Positions 1-8,729 of a DNA stretch of 64,000 bases are shown here, in pieces. Location of the stretch: the NCBI GenBank assembly GCA_963766375.1, contig CAVXZG010000019.1, forward strand, positions 310,001 through 374,000. Reading direction: 5' to 3'. The DNA is from AC-32 sp963766375 (GTDB lineage: Bacteria; Actinomycetota; Thermoleophilia; Gaiellales; Gaiellaceae). Both the position numbers and the translations under genes were made by a program. The notes under the pieces were generated by a model. It saw only the letters and a program-made list of their open reading frames with translations, searched no databases and had not been told where the DNA came from. The number at the start of each line of letters is the position of its first letter. Position 1 is the stretch's first letter.

Positions 1-158
1 CCGAGCCCGAGCCGGAGCCGGAGGCAGAGGAGCCGGTGGCGGAAGCGCAGGCCGAGCCGGAGCCAGAGCCCGAGCCAGAGCCGGAGCCCGAGCCCGAGCC
101 CGAGCCAGCCGCCGTCGCCGAGGAGGCCGAAGTCGAGGAGGATGAGACCGCTGCGTGA
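1..158 (+). CDS. nusA: NusA C-terminal acidic tail (partial, 5' end outside window)
   Basis: The open frame enters from the left edge and stops at TGA 156-158. The 51 visible residues are nearly all Glu-Pro alternation followed by an Ala/Glu stretch. No folded NusA domain is visible. The assignment rests on the next two genes, ylxR and infB, which follow nusA in most bacteria, and on the fact that actinobacterial NusA often ends in an acidic low-complexity tail. NusA is a transcription elongation and antitermination factor. The stop overlaps the ylxR GTG start by 4 bases (GTGA), which indicates translational coupling. Any other protein with a Glu-Pro tail would look the same from this piece. 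Confidence 0.6.
   Translation, partial: EPEPEPEAEEPVAEAQAEPEPEPEPEPEPEPEPEPAAVAEEAEVEEDETAA
3..104 (+). repeat. Glu-Pro coding simple repeat in NusA tail
   Basis: Alternating GAG-CCN codons give an imperfect 6-bp repeat interrupted once by an Ala/Glu/Val block. It is a low-complexity coding repeat and not a mobile or CRISPR repeat. Confidence 0.8.
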
Positions 159-403
159 GCGCTCCGGTCAGGACGTGCGCGGGCTGTGGCCGCAAGGCAC
201 CGCAGGCCGAACTCGTGCGCTACGTCGCACGCGACGGCACGCTGATCCATGCGCCGAAGGGCCCAGGGCGCGGGGCCTACACGTGCCGGCGGCTGGCCTG
301 CTTCGAGCGGGCTGCCACGAGGCACGCGTTCAGCCGCATCCTGAGGCAACGGGTGCGGGTCGATCCCGAGCTGAGACGGTTCTACACTGACGCCCATGGC
401 TGA
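155..403 (+). CDS. ylxR: YlxR family RNA-binding/nucleoid-associated protein
   Basis: An 82-residue protein starting at GTG 155, overlapping the nusA stop. The N-terminus carries the YlxR signature: a CxxC pair (CAGCGRK), a Gly-Arg-Gly-Ala-Tyr segment and a later Cys in CRRLACF, followed by a basic tail (FSRILRQRVRV). YlxR (DUF448) is a small nucleic-acid-binding fold, reported to act on transcription and RNase P in other bacteria, and is nearly always encoded between nusA and infB, as here. Its end overlaps the infB start by 8 bases. A second open frame beginning at 142 is an out-of-frame shadow. Confidence 0.93.
   Translation: MSAPVRTCAGCGRKAPQAELVRYVARDGTLIHAPKGPGRGAYTCRRLACFERAATRHAFSRILRQRVRVDPELRRFYTDAHG
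383..388 (+). promoter_or_regulatory. -10-like box TACACT seven bases before infB ATG
   Basis: TACACT ends seven bases before ATG 396. The same six-base word stands six bases before the RNase J start at 26862. The position fits a leaderless internal promoter inside the nusA operon. No convincing -35 box is visible. Confidence 0.35.
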
Positions 404-2378
404 CGGCCCCAAGAGACCCAACCGACCGATCCGGCCCCGCCAGGGGGCGCCGCCGGGTGGCCGCAAGCGCCGTGTCGTGATCGACACCGGCGCCGCGCGC
501 CCGCGCCAGGACAGCCGGCAGCGCCGCGATCTCGTCGACACGAGGCCCAAGGACAAGACCCCGGTCGCTCCGCCGACCGGCCCGGTCACGGTCGAGTCCG
601 GGATTACGGTCAAGGACCTCTCGCAGGCCCTCGGAATCACGGTGCCCAAGCTGATCACGTTCCTGATGGGCCTCGGCGCCCCCAAGACGGTCACGCAGTC
701 GCTCTCCGACGAGGAGATCGAGCTGATCGCCGCGGACGTCGGCCGCGAGGTGCACATCAAGCACGCAGCCGAGGAGGAGCTCGAGCCCGAGGTCTACGAG
801 GACGACGAGGCCGACCTGAAGGCCCGGCCGCCGGTCGTGACGATCATGGGTCACGTCGACCACGGCAAGACGACTCTGCTGGACGCGATCCGCAAGAGCG
901 CGGTCGTCGAGACCGAGGCCGGCGGGATCACGCAGCACATCGGCGCCTACCAGGTGGATCACAACGGCCGCAAGCTCACCTTCCTCGACACCCCCGGCCA
1001 CGAGGCCTTCACGGCCATGCGCGCCCGCGGCGCGAAGATCACTGACATCGCGGTGCTCGTGGTGGCCGCGGACGACGGCGTCATGCCCCAGACCAAGGAA
1101 TCGATCTCGCACGCGCGCGCAGCCGAGGTGCCGATCGTGGTCGCGATCAACAAGGTCGACCTGCCCGACGCGAACACGGACCGCGTGCGCAACGAGCTCG
1201 CCGCCGAGGAGCTCCAGCCAGAGGAGTGGGGTGGGACGACGCAGTTCGCGGAGGTCTCGGCCAAGCAGAGCGAGGGCCTCGACAACTTGCTCGAGCGGGT
1301 GTTGCTCGTCGCGGATGCCGAGCTCGAGCTGACCGCGAACCCGTCGGCCGAGGCGTCCGGGCCGATCATCGAGTCGCGACTCGACGTGGGGCGCGGCCCG
1401 GTCGCGACGATGCTCGTCCATCGCGGCACCCTGCGAGTTGGCGACGCGATCGTCGCCGGTGACGCCTGGGGCAAGGTTCGCGCGCTGCACGACTTCCGCG
1501 GGGACAAGGTCAACGACGCGACCCCCGGCGACCCGATCGAGATCCTCGGCTTCGACCACCCGCCGCCTGCGGGCGAGGTCGCGAAGGTCGTCGAGAACGA
1601 GCGTGCGGCACGCGGTTTCGCGCAGGTGCGCGGGGAGCGGCTCCGTCGCGAGCATCTGGCTCAGGGCGGCGGCAGCGGCGGGATCTCGCTCGAGACGCTC
1701 TTCTCGCAGCTCCAGGAGGGCGCCGTCCAGGACCTGAACCTCGTGCTCAAGGGCGACGTCGTCGGCTCGGTGGAGGCCGCGGTCTCCGAGCTGAGCAAGA
1801 TCCAGCACCCGGAGGTTCGGGTGAGCGTGATCCACCAGGGCGTGGGCGCGATCACCGAGAACGACATCATGCTCGCGTCGGCCTCGAACGCCATGGTGGT
1901 CGGCTTCAACGTCCGCCCGAACGCCGAGGCCCGCTCGCTCGCCGACCGCGAGGGAGTCGAGATCCGGACCTACCGCGTCATCTACCAGCTCACCGAGGAC
2001 ATCGAGCAGGCCCTGGTCGGGATGCTCAGGCCCGTGCGCACCGAGGAGACGATCGGCGAGGTCGAGGTGCGGCAGCTGTTCCGCGTCTCGCGCCTGGGCA
2101 CGATCGCCGGCTCCTACGTCACGAACGGCGTCGTCCGGCGCAACTCGAACGTGCGCATCCTCCGTGAGGGCACGGTCGTCTACGAGACCAAGATCTCCCA
2201 GCTGAAGCGCTTCAAGGACGACGTGCGCGAGGTCGAGGAGGGCTTCGAGTGCGGCATCCTGCTCGAGGGCTACAACGACCTCAAGGAAGGCGACGTGCTC
2301 GAGGTCTACGAGACACGCGAGGTCGAGCGCACCGACCTCGACACGCCCGCGCCGGCACCCACGCCCGCCGCCCAGTAG
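396..2378 (+). CDS. infB: Translation initiation factor IF-2
   Basis: 660 residues, intact. IF-2 is the GTPase that brings initiator fMet-tRNA to the 30S subunit. Residues 1-60 are a short basic linker, so the long N-terminal extension of enteric and many actinobacterial IF-2 proteins is missing. A small IF2_N domain follows (about 70-125). The G domain has G1 GHVDHGKT at 152-159, G3 DTPGHE near 198 and G4 NKVD near 252. Beta-barrel domains and the C-terminal fMet-tRNA-binding domain follow. The start ATG 396 overlaps ylxR. A 501-codon open frame on the opposite strand is a high-GC shadow. Confidence 0.98.
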   Translation: MADGPKRPNRPIRPRQGAPPGGRKRRVVIDTGAARPRQDSRQRRDLVDTRPKDKTPVAPPTGPVTVESGITVKDLSQALGITVPKLITFLMGLGAPKTVTQSLSDEEIELIAADVGREVHIKHAAEEELEPEVYEDDEADLKARPPVVTIMGHVDHGKTTLLDAIRKSAVVETEAGGITQHIGAYQVDHNGRKLTFLDTPGHEAFTAMRARGAKITDIAVLVVAADDGVMPQTKESISHARAAEVPIVVAINKVDLPDANTDRVRNELAAEELQPEEWGGTTQFAEVSAKQSEGLDNLLERVLLVADAELELTANPSAEASGPIIESRLDVGRGPVATMLVHRGTLRVGDAIVAGDAWGKVRALHDFRGDKVNDATPGDPIEILGFDHPPPAGEVAKVVENERAARGFAQVRGERLRREHLAQGGGSGGISLETLFSQLQEGAVQDLNLVLKGDVVGSVEAAVSELSKIQHPEVRVSVIHQGVGAITENDIMLASASNAMVVGFNVRPNAEARSLADREGVEIRTYRVIYQLTEDIEQALVGMLRPVRTEETIGEVEVRQLFRVSRLGTIAGSYVTNGVVRRNSNVRILREGTVVYETKISQLKRFKDDVREVEEGFECGILLEGYNDLKEGDVLEVYETREVERTDLDTPAPAPTPAAQ

Positions 2379-2383
2379 CGGCC

Positions 2384-2683
2384 TTGGGCTCGGGCTACGT
2401 CGGCATCCTCTCCGCCGAGCTGCACTTCCCTGAAAACGGCTCCCTGAAGGGCAAGCGCAAGGAGCTGCTGTCCGTCAAGGCGCAGCTGCAGCGGCGCTTC
2501 GGAGCCTCGGTCGCTGAGGTCGACCACCACGAGCTGTGGCAGCGCGCGCGGCTCACCCTCTCGTGCGTGGCGCGGGGCTATCGCGACGTCGAGACGCTGC
2601 TGGACGGGGCAGAGCGCTACCTGGCGGGCCAGGCCTTCGAGCTTGGTCAGATCGAGCGCAACGTGGTCACGCTGGACGACTGA
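2384..2683 (+). CDS. DUF503 family protein (YlxP-like)
   Basis: About 99 residues from TTG 2384, five bases after the infB stop; no earlier start makes sense because the upstream frame lies in infB. The sequence has the DUF503 pattern: a beta strand (YVGILSAELHFPENGSLKGKR), a basic helix, a VAEVD strand and a final strand (IERNVVTLDD). DUF503 proteins such as YlxP are found between infB and rbfA in many Gram-positives and are linked to ribosome maturation; the biochemical role is poorly defined. The last 17 bases overlap the 3' end of the convergent propeller gene. Confidence 0.85.
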   Translation: MGSGYVGILSAELHFPENGSLKGKRKELLSVKAQLQRRFGASVAEVDHHELWQRARLTLSCVARGYRDVETLLDGAERYLAGQAFELGQIERNVVTLDD

Positions 2684-3914
2684 GCACCCAGAGCCCCGAG
2701 TTCAGGTCCGAGGCCAGCACGTAGTTCCGGGTGGGGAAGACGCCCCACACGGCGGTGCACGAGGCACCGGGGCAGAGCAGCTCGTGGCCGTCGCGCTCGG
2801 GCGGCGGGCGGAATCGGGTCACGAAGCGTGGCTTGCGCGGGTTCTTCAGGTCGAAGAGCGCTACGCCCTGCCCGTACCACGAGAAGTAGGCGTAGCGTCC
2901 CAGCACCTTCGGGTCGTGGACGCTGTCGGCCAATCCGAAGGCGGTCGAGCCGCCAGGTTGCAGCGCGGCCGGTAGCCGCACCGTCGCGAGCTGCACCGGG
3001 TGGGCCGGGTCGGCGATCTGCCAGACCACCGGCCGGCCGTGCCCGACCTCGTGGGTCTCGAGCATGATCTTGCCGCCCCCGGTGAGCCACGCCGAATGGG
3101 CGTTGCCCTGGCCCGCGGGTGTGCGCCCCAGGTACGCCGGGTGCGCCGGGTCGTGGATGTCGAGGATCACCGTGCCGAGGTTCCAGTACGAGAGGTAGGC
3201 CCGGGTCGCGGCGGCGTTCGTGATCACCGAGTGGACGAGGTAGCGCGAATCCGCCCCCGTCGCCACCAGCGGCGAGCACTCGTGCAGGTCTCGGCAGGCG
3301 CTCCAGCCGCCGACCTCGGCCGGCTTGCGCGGGCTCGAGACGTCGTAGATGTGAAAGCCGAACGAATCCGGCGCAACGGCGAACTCGGTCGCCGCCTCGG
3401 CCGTGTAGACCCAGGCGTGCCCGCGCGCGGTCGCGAGCCAGATCTCGTGCGAGCCGCGAGGCACGGTGCGGACGAGCGCCAGCCGCCGCGGATGCGACGG
3501 CTTCGTCACGTCGTAGACCCCGAAGCCGCCGAAGGCGTCATTCGTGCAGGCCTGGAAGCTGGACACCGCCAGCACGCCGTCGAAGCCCGAAGTCTTGACC
3601 CGCCGCACGATCGTCTTCTCCGTCCAGGTGTCCTTGAGCGCGGCGAAGGTCGAGACGTGCCGCGGGCGCCGCGGGTTCGCAAGGTTGTAGACGCGGACGC
3701 CTTGGGCCGGGCAGTCCGTCTTCCCCCTCCGGCTGGAGAGGTACGCGAAATGCCGTTCGCCGACGACGTCCCCGCTGTAGCCGCCGCCCGGGTCGGCGTG
3801 AGCCAGCACCTGGAACCGCGGTGCGTGGAGGCCGCTTGCGCGCACGTGACCGGATGACCCCGCTGCCGCAACGACCACCAGGATCCAGATGAAGGTGAAG
3901 AGCCGAGCCGCCAC
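2667..3914 (-). CDS. Secreted LVIVD-repeat beta-propeller protein
   Basis: 415 residues from GTG 3914. Residues 1-27 are a signal peptide with a hydrophobic core and an AxA-like end. The rest contains recurring units of the type YDVTKPSHPRRLALV, YDVSSPRKPAEV, LDIHDPAHPAYLG and FDLKNPRKPRFV. This is the LVIVD repeat, one unit per propeller blade. Conserved Cys pairs suggest extracytoplasmic disulfides, which fits dsbA/dsbB in the same window. The ligand is unknown. It sits on the opposite strand inside the infB-rbfA operon, which is otherwise conserved, so it looks like a lineage insertion. No frameshift is seen. Confidence 0.8.
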   Translation of the reverse strand: MAARLFTFIWILVVVAAAGSSGHVRASGLHAPRFQVLAHADPGGGYSGDVVGERHFAYLSSRRGKTDCPAQGVRVYNLANPRRPRHVSTFAALKDTWTEKTIVRRVKTSGFDGVLAVSSFQACTNDAFGGFGVYDVTKPSHPRRLALVRTVPRGSHEIWLATARGHAWVYTAEAATEFAVAPDSFGFHIYDVSSPRKPAEVGGWSACRDLHECSPLVATGADSRYLVHSVITNAAATRAYLSYWNLGTVILDIHDPAHPAYLGRTPAGQGNAHSAWLTGGGKIMLETHEVGHGRPVVWQIADPAHPVQLATVRLPAALQPGGSTAFGLADSVHDPKVLGRYAYFSWYGQGVALFDLKNPRKPRFVTRFRPPPERDGHELLCPGASCTAVWGVFPTRNYVLASDLNSGLWVLSRPA

Positions 3915-3974
3915 TCAAGGAGCTAGGACGTGACTCCGGCCTCCGAGTTGGCTCGACCCGCTTGAATACCTCGG

Positions 3975-4322
3975 ATGAGCGACCGGATGCGACGAGTGAA
4001 CGAGGCGGTGCGCGAGGTGGTCTCCGAGGGCCTCGGCGACCTGAAAGACCCGCGAATCGGCTTCGTCACGGTCACGGGCGTCGAGACCTCGCCCGATCTG
4101 CGCCACGCACGGGTCTTCGTCAGCGTGCTCGGCTCCGAGACGAAGCGGAAACGGACGCTCACCGGCCTCGCGGCCGCCCACGGAGTCCTGCAGGCGCGCC
4201 TCGCGCGGGAGTTGCGAATGAAGCGAACCCCGCAGCTGGCCTTCGAATACGATCCGACGGTCGAGCGTGGGGTCCGTATGACACAACTCATTGATGAGCT
4301 CGCCCCAGAAGACGACGAATGA
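3975..4322 (+). CDS. rbfA: 30S ribosome-binding factor A
   Basis: 115 residues, normal for RbfA, a cold-shock factor needed for maturation of the 30S 5' domain. The opening MSDRMRRVNEAVREVVSEGL, the GFVTVTGVETSPDLRHARVFVS core and the LRMKRTPQLAFEYD segment of the KH-like fold are typical. It overlaps the following nrnA gene by 32 bases and is the first gene after the inserted propeller gene. Confidence 0.97.
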   Translation: MSDRMRRVNEAVREVVSEGLGDLKDPRIGFVTVTGVETSPDLRHARVFVSVLGSETKRKRTLTGLAAAHGVLQARLARELRMKRTPQLAFEYDPTVERGVRMTQLIDELAPEDDE

Positions 4323-5298
4323 CCTGGGAGCGGTAGCGGACGCTCTGCGTTCGCACGACCGCTTCCTGCTCGTCACCCACGAGAACCCGGACGGCGACGC
4401 CCTCGGTTCGCTGCTCGCGATGAAGCTCGCGCTCGACGCGCTCGGCAAGGACAGCGAGATGTACCTCTACGGCGACGCGCCGCTTCCGAGCGAGTACGGC
4501 TTCATGCCACTCGAGGGCCTCAGGCGCGAGCCTCCGGAGGACGCCGGCGAGCGAGTGCTGGTCGCGCTCGACTGCGCGAACGAGCACCGGATGGCGCCGG
4601 ACACGGCGCTGCTCGAGCAGGCGCCGCTGACGATCGACATCGACCACCATCACGACAACTCCCGCTTCGGCGACCTCAACCTCGTAGTCGGCGACGCTTC
4701 CTCGACGAGCGAGGTCCTGAGCGACCTGTTCGCGGAGCTCGACGTCGAGTTGACGCCGGAGATCGCGGAGGCGCTCTACGTCGCGCTCGTGACCGACACC
4801 GGGCGCTTCCAGTACACGAACACGACGCCGAAGGCCCTCCGGCTCGCCGCGGAGCTGGTCGAGGCCGGCGCCGACGTCCACCGCATCTTCCAGGGCATCT
4901 ACGAGTCGGTCGAGTTCGCCAAGCTGAAGCTGCTCGCGCGGGCCCTCGAGCGTGCGCAGGTCTACGAGGGCGGCCGGCTCGTCGTCTCGTACCTGCTGCG
5001 GAGCGACTTCACCGAGTTGAACGTGGCCGAGGCGTTCTCGGAAGGGATCATCGACTACCTGCGCGCGGTCGAGGGCGCCGAGATGGCGGCGATGATCCGG
5101 GAGCCGCCGCGCCGCGAGGGGCCCGCGAGGCGGGTCAGCCTGCGCGCCTCGAACGACGAGCTGGACGTCTCCGCGATCGCCCGCAAGGCGGACGGCGGCG
5201 GCCACCGGCAGGCGGCCGGGTTCTCGAGCGACGATTCCGTGGAGGAGATCACGCAGTTCATCCACGACGAGTTCGTCCGTGCCACCGCGCGCGCTTAG
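4291..5298 (+). CDS. nrnA: DHH/DHHA1 oligoribonuclease / pAp phosphatase
   Basis: 335 residues. The NrnA family degrades 2-5 nt RNA fragments and dephosphorylates 3'-phosphoadenosine-5'-phosphate. DHH-domain motifs are in order: NPDGDALGS, ALDCANEHR, IDIDHHHDN and TDTGRFQYTNTTP (Mn2+ ligands). The C-terminal DHHA1 domain ends with GGGHRQAAGF, which binds substrate. Starts TTG 4291 or ATG 4294 both lie within rbfA; the rbfA-nrnA-truB-ribF order is common in Actinobacteria. With RNase J, RNase Y and PNPase in the same window it would finish RNA turnover. Confidence 0.95.
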   Translation: MMSSPQKTTNDLGAVADALRSHDRFLLVTHENPDGDALGSLLAMKLALDALGKDSEMYLYGDAPLPSEYGFMPLEGLRREPPEDAGERVLVALDCANEHRMAPDTALLEQAPLTIDIDHHHDNSRFGDLNLVVGDASSTSEVLSDLFAELDVELTPEIAEALYVALVTDTGRFQYTNTTPKALRLAAELVEAGADVHRIFQGIYESVEFAKLKLLARALERAQVYEGGRLVVSYLLRSDFTELNVAEAFSEGIIDYLRAVEGAEMAAMIREPPRREGPARRVSLRASNDELDVSAIARKADGGGHRQAAGFSSDDSVEEITQFIHDEFVRATARA

Positions 5299-6058
5299 CC
5301 CAACCGGGTTGGTGCTCGTGGACAAGCCGGAGGGGCCGTCGTCCTTCGCGCTCGTGCAGAAGCTGCGCAACCGGACCGGGGCCCGCGCCGGCCACGCGGG
5401 CACGCTCGATCCGTTCGCCACCGGCCTGCTGCTCGTCCTGCTCGGCTCCTCGACGCGACTGGCGCAGTACCTCGTCGGGCTGGACAAGCGCTACCTGACC
5501 GAGATCGACCTCCGCTCGCGCACCTCGACCGGCGATCGCGAGGGCGAGGAAGTCGAGCGGCGGGAGCCGCCGCCCCGAACGGACGTCGAAGACGCGGTGG
5601 CCGCGCTGGTCGGCGAGGTCGAGCTGTTGATCCCCGCGGCCTCGGCGGTGAAGATCGCCGGCGAACGGGCCTACAAGCTCCACCGGCGCGGCGTCGTGGT
5701 CGAGATGCCGGTGCGGCGCTCGACGGTGCACTCTGCCGAGCTGCTCGACTACGAGGACGGCATCGCGACGCTCGACCTGCGGGTGGGCTCGGGCACCTAC
5801 GTGCGGGCGATCGCCGATGCCCTCGGCGGGCACTGCAGCACGCTGCGCAGGACCGAGGTCGGGCCCTTCCGCGTCGAGGACGCCGACGACGAGCGCATCC
5901 TGCCGCCGGCCGAGGCGCTTCCGTTCCTGCCGCTCCTGGAGGTGGACGCCGAAGAGGCGCTGGCGATCCAGGCAGGGAGGAGCCGGCACGACGATCCGGT
6001 GCGGGTCGTCCACGGGGGCGAGCTCGTTGCGGTGAACGGGACGGTGATGCCCTCGTGA
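5279..6058 (+). CDS. truB: tRNA pseudouridine(55) synthase
   Basis: 259 residues from GTG 5279, overlapping nrnA by 20 bases. TruB makes pseudouridine 55 in the T-loop of tRNAs. The catalytic Asp is in GHAGTLDPFATG, preceded by the VDKPEGPSSF opening; the KRYLTEIDLRSRTSTGDREG strand and RAYKLHRRG segment are also typical. A PUA-like C-terminal domain is present but short. The stop overlaps the ribF GTG start by 4 bases. Confidence 0.97.
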   Translation: MPPRALSPTGLVLVDKPEGPSSFALVQKLRNRTGARAGHAGTLDPFATGLLLVLLGSSTRLAQYLVGLDKRYLTEIDLRSRTSTGDREGEEVERREPPPRTDVEDAVAALVGEVELLIPAASAVKIAGERAYKLHRRGVVVEMPVRRSTVHSAELLDYEDGIATLDLRVGSGTYVRAIADALGGHCSTLRRTEVGPFRVEDADDERILPPAEALPFLPLLEVDAEEALAIQAGRSRHDDPVRVVHGGELVAVNGTVMPS

Positions 6059-6921
6059 AGGTCGTGCGGAGGCCGGAGGAGCTGGAGCAGACGCCGCGGG
6101 CGGTCGCGATCGGGACCTTCGACGGCGTCCATCTCGGGCATCGGCGCGTGCTCGACGCCGTCACGGCGGCGGAGTTGACCTCGACGGTGGTCACGTTCGA
6201 CCCGCATCCACGCGTCGCGCTCGGCTACGAGGTCGAGCTGCTTGCGACCCTCGAGCGCCGGCTCGAGCTGCTCGCCGAGGCGGGGATCGAGGAGGCGCTC
6301 GTGGTCGAGTTCGACCTCGAGCTGGCGCAGCTCCCGCCGGAGGAGTTCGTCGAGGCGGTGCTCCGGCCGATCGGCGCGGAGGTCGTCGTCGCCGGCGTGA
6401 ACTTCCGCTTCGGCCGGGCCCGGGCCGGCGATCTCGGCCTGCTCGAGCGGCTCGGCTTCGACGTGCGCAAGGTGCCGCTCGTCGAGGGAGTCTCGTCGAG
6501 CCGCATCCGCGAGCTGTTGCGCGCCGGCGAGGTCGAGCGCGCCGCGGGCCTGCTCGGGCGGCCTGCGGAGCTGGAGGGAATCGTCGTCGCCGGCGACGCG
6601 CGGGGCGGGACGCTCGGCTTTCCCACGGCCAACCTCCGGCTCGACCCGTCGCTGCTCGTGCCCAAGTACGGGATCTACGCCGGCGCCGCCGAAGGTCACC
6701 GCGCGGCGATCTCGATCGGCACCAACCCTCACTACGGCGGCGGCGAGCGGCGGGTCGAGGCGTACCTCCTCGACTTCGAAGGCGACCTCTACGGCAAACG
6801 GCTCCTGCTACAGCTCTGGCGTCGCCTGCGCGACGAGCGCGCCTTCGAGAGCGAGCAGGAGCTCGTCGCGCAGATCGCCCGCGACGTCGAGGAGACGCAG
6901 GCGGCCGAGCCGCCAATTTGA
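6055..6921 (+). CDS. ribF: Bifunctional riboflavin kinase / FMN adenylyltransferase
   Basis: 288 residues from GTG 6055. It converts riboflavin to FMN and then FAD. The N-terminal nucleotidyltransferase domain has IGTFDGVHLGHRRVL and a VEGVSSSRIRELLRAGEVERAAGLLGR stretch containing the SSxxR motif. The C-terminal kinase domain has GTLGFPTANL, KYGIYAG and IGTNPHYGGGERRVEAYLLDF. It ends the rbfA-nrnA-truB-ribF run; in many Actinobacteria rpsO follows directly, but here rpsO lies 5.4 kb further on, after an insertion of accessory genes. Confidence 0.97.
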   Translation: MKVVRRPEELEQTPRAVAIGTFDGVHLGHRRVLDAVTAAELTSTVVTFDPHPRVALGYEVELLATLERRLELLAEAGIEEALVVEFDLELAQLPPEEFVEAVLRPIGAEVVVAGVNFRFGRARAGDLGLLERLGFDVRKVPLVEGVSSSRIRELLRAGEVERAAGLLGRPAELEGIVVAGDARGGTLGFPTANLRLDPSLLVPKYGIYAGAAEGHRAAISIGTNPHYGGGERRVEAYLLDFEGDLYGKRLLLQLWRRLRDERAFESEQELVAQIARDVEETQAAEPPI

Positions 6922-6958
6922 CCCGTAGGTTCCCGGCGTCCCGCGCATCTCTCTCCAC

Positions 6959-7135
6959 ATGGAGCGAGCAACGTGCCCATCCGGAGAACGAACCGACCTC
7001 GTCCGGTGCCTGGACTGCAAGACGGTCTACAGCCGTCCGGTCGCCGACGGCGAGGCCGGCCCTTGCCCGACGTGCGGCTACGTGGGCTGGATTGCGCTGA
7101 AACCTGGCCCCGAGCCGAGCAAGCGCGACAGCTAG
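6959..7135 (+). CDS. Zinc-ribbon microprotein A
   Basis: 58 residues from ATG 6959 to TAG 7133-7135. Two Cys pairs, RCLDCKTVY and PCPTCGYVGW, are 17 residues apart and would hold one zinc ion in a rubredoxin-like ribbon. The protein is otherwise charged and lacks a signal or membrane segment. It is followed 37 bases later by a second protein of the same design. No function is known to me; such ribbons often bind nucleic acid or act as protein adaptors. Confidence 0.6.
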   Translation: MERATCPSGERTDLVRCLDCKTVYSRPVADGEAGPCPTCGYVGWIALKPGPEPSKRDS

Positions 7136-7172
7136 ACGCAAGTTTTCGCAGGGTCGTGGCGTCTGATTAGGC

Positions 7173-7421
7173 GTGGGCCCGAAAGCGACAGCAACAGAGC
7201 GTGGCCTCAGGGTGCTGGAGTCCGTGCGCTGCCTCGAGTGCGGCAGCTGGTACGCCAAGCCCGTAGGGGGTGGTACGGCCCAGGCGAATCCCGGTTGTCC
7301 CGATTGCGGCTACCTCGGTTGGCGTGCCGTTCAACCGGGAGCAAGAGTCGCCGCAGCTCCGCTCCGCCGAGGATCCCCCGCGGCGCCGTTCCGCGTGACG
7401 ACGCTGACGCCGCCGAAGTAG
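7173..7421 (+). CDS. Zinc-ribbon microprotein B, paralogue of A
   Basis: Up to 82 residues from GTG 7173 (GTG 7212 is an alternative). RCLECGSWYAKP and GCPDCGYLGWRAV match protein A (RCLDCKTVYSRP, PCPTCGYVGWIAL), including spacing and the terminal GWxAxxPG. The last 30 residues overlap the 3' end of the convergent ggt gene and are Ala/Arg/Pro-rich. The true end may be nearer 7345, with an indel hiding it. The pair probably arose by tandem duplication. Confidence 0.5.
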   Translation: MGPKATATERGLRVLESVRCLECGSWYAKPVGGGTAQANPGCPDCGYLGWRAVQPGARVAAAPLRRGSPAAPFRVTTLTPPK

Positions 7422-8729
7422 TGGTGCCGCGCCGGCCAGGCACGCACCTCTAGCCCGGCGTCCACCAACGCAGCGAGCACCTCCTCGGGAAAGCCCGGCT
7501 CCAGGTGGACGAGCCCCCCGGCCCGGTGCAGCCGTGGCTGCGAGACGGCCTCCTGGGGGTCGAGGCCCTCGTCGAGGATTCCTGCGGTGACCTGGACGAG
7601 CGCGCTGCGCAGCCGGGTGCCGCCCGCGGCTCCGGCGGCAAACGTGAGGCCCTCTGCGTCGAAGGCGAGGCTCGGGGCCATCATGCTGCCCATCCGGTCG
7701 CCGGGCTCGAGCGCTCCGCGGATCAGCTCGGCTTCGCCGAGCATGCTGTTCAGGTGCAGGTCGAGGCCGGGGAGGAAGTCGCCCGAGCCGAGGCCGAGGC
7801 TCGTCGTGAGCACGCAGGCATTGCCGTCCGAGTCGGTCGTCACCAGGTTGGTCGTGTGGCTTTCCGGTCCGGCGTCGTCGAGCGCCCGCGCGAGCGTGAG
7901 CGCGCGCTCGGCGGGGGAGAGGCCGCGCAGGCGCGGCAGGCGCGAGAGCGCCTCCGGGAGCGCGGACAGGCCCGCGCGGGTCAGGAACCGCGTCCCGGCG
8001 TACTCGGACTCGACCGGTTCCGTCCAGACGGCCTCGTAGGCGCCGAGGTCGGCGCGCGTCACGAGCCCGCCGCGCTCGTCCATCAGCTCGAGCAACGCGT
8101 CCGCCAGCGAGCCGTCGTAGAAGCTGCGCGGGCCCTCCTCGGCCAGGAGCTCGAGCGCGCGCACGAGCCCGGGCTGCTCGAGCCGACCGCCGGCGGGGAG
8201 GAGCTCGCCGCCGGGTGAGTAGATGCGCGCGCCCTCGTTCATCGTCATCACCGGCGCGATCATCGCCAGGCAGGCGGCTTGGGCCTCCGGGAACTCGACG
8301 CCGTCGCGGGCCAGGCGCAAGGCCGGCTCGACGAGCCGCGGCCAGGGGAGGCGCCCGTGCTCGCGGTGCAGCGCCTCGAGGCCCGCGGGAACGCCGGGCA
8401 CGCCGCAGGAGGCGATTCCGACGGCGTAGTGGACGAACTCGGCCCCGAAGAGCACGTCGAGCTCCAGCAGCTCGACCTCCCGGCGCCGCCGCGCCGAGGC
8501 CCGGAACGGCGACGAAGCAGTCGAGGTTGCGCACAAGACCGGACGAGGCGTCGAAGACGATCGCGTGGCCACCGCCGAGTAGGCCGGTCATCACGGTCTC
8601 GGCCACGCAGGACGCGACGCAGGCCGCGATTGCGGCGTCGGCGGCCGAGCCACCCTCGCCGAGGATCTCGAGCCCTGCCTCGACCGTCGCGGGGTGTCCG
8701 GCGGCGATTGTGGCGCGCATTGACTGCAT
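7331..8729 (-). CDS. ggt: Gamma-glutamyltransferase family protein (frameshifted)
   Basis: Ntn-hydrolase that cleaves gamma-glutamyl bonds such as those of glutathione analogues. The N-terminal part (MRATIAAGHPATVEAG, GGSAADAAIAAC, GLLGGGHAIVF) is in one frame and the rest in another, with the break near 8490. The self-cleavage/catalytic Thr is in HTTNLVTTDSDGNACVLTTS; the oxyanion loop is DRMGSMMAPSLAF. There is no clear signal peptide, so it may be a cytosolic GGT-like acylase. The start is ATG 8729 or ATG 8720. The divergent BMP gene shares its promoter region. I treat the break as an assembly indel. Confidence 0.85.

Noticed and set aside
330..1835. 501-codon open frame antisense to infB, and a 532-codon frame antisense to pnp (13667-15265)
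   Set aside because: Arg/Asp/Leu-rich translation without domains; such mirror frames are common in high-GC genes and the sense frames are certain.
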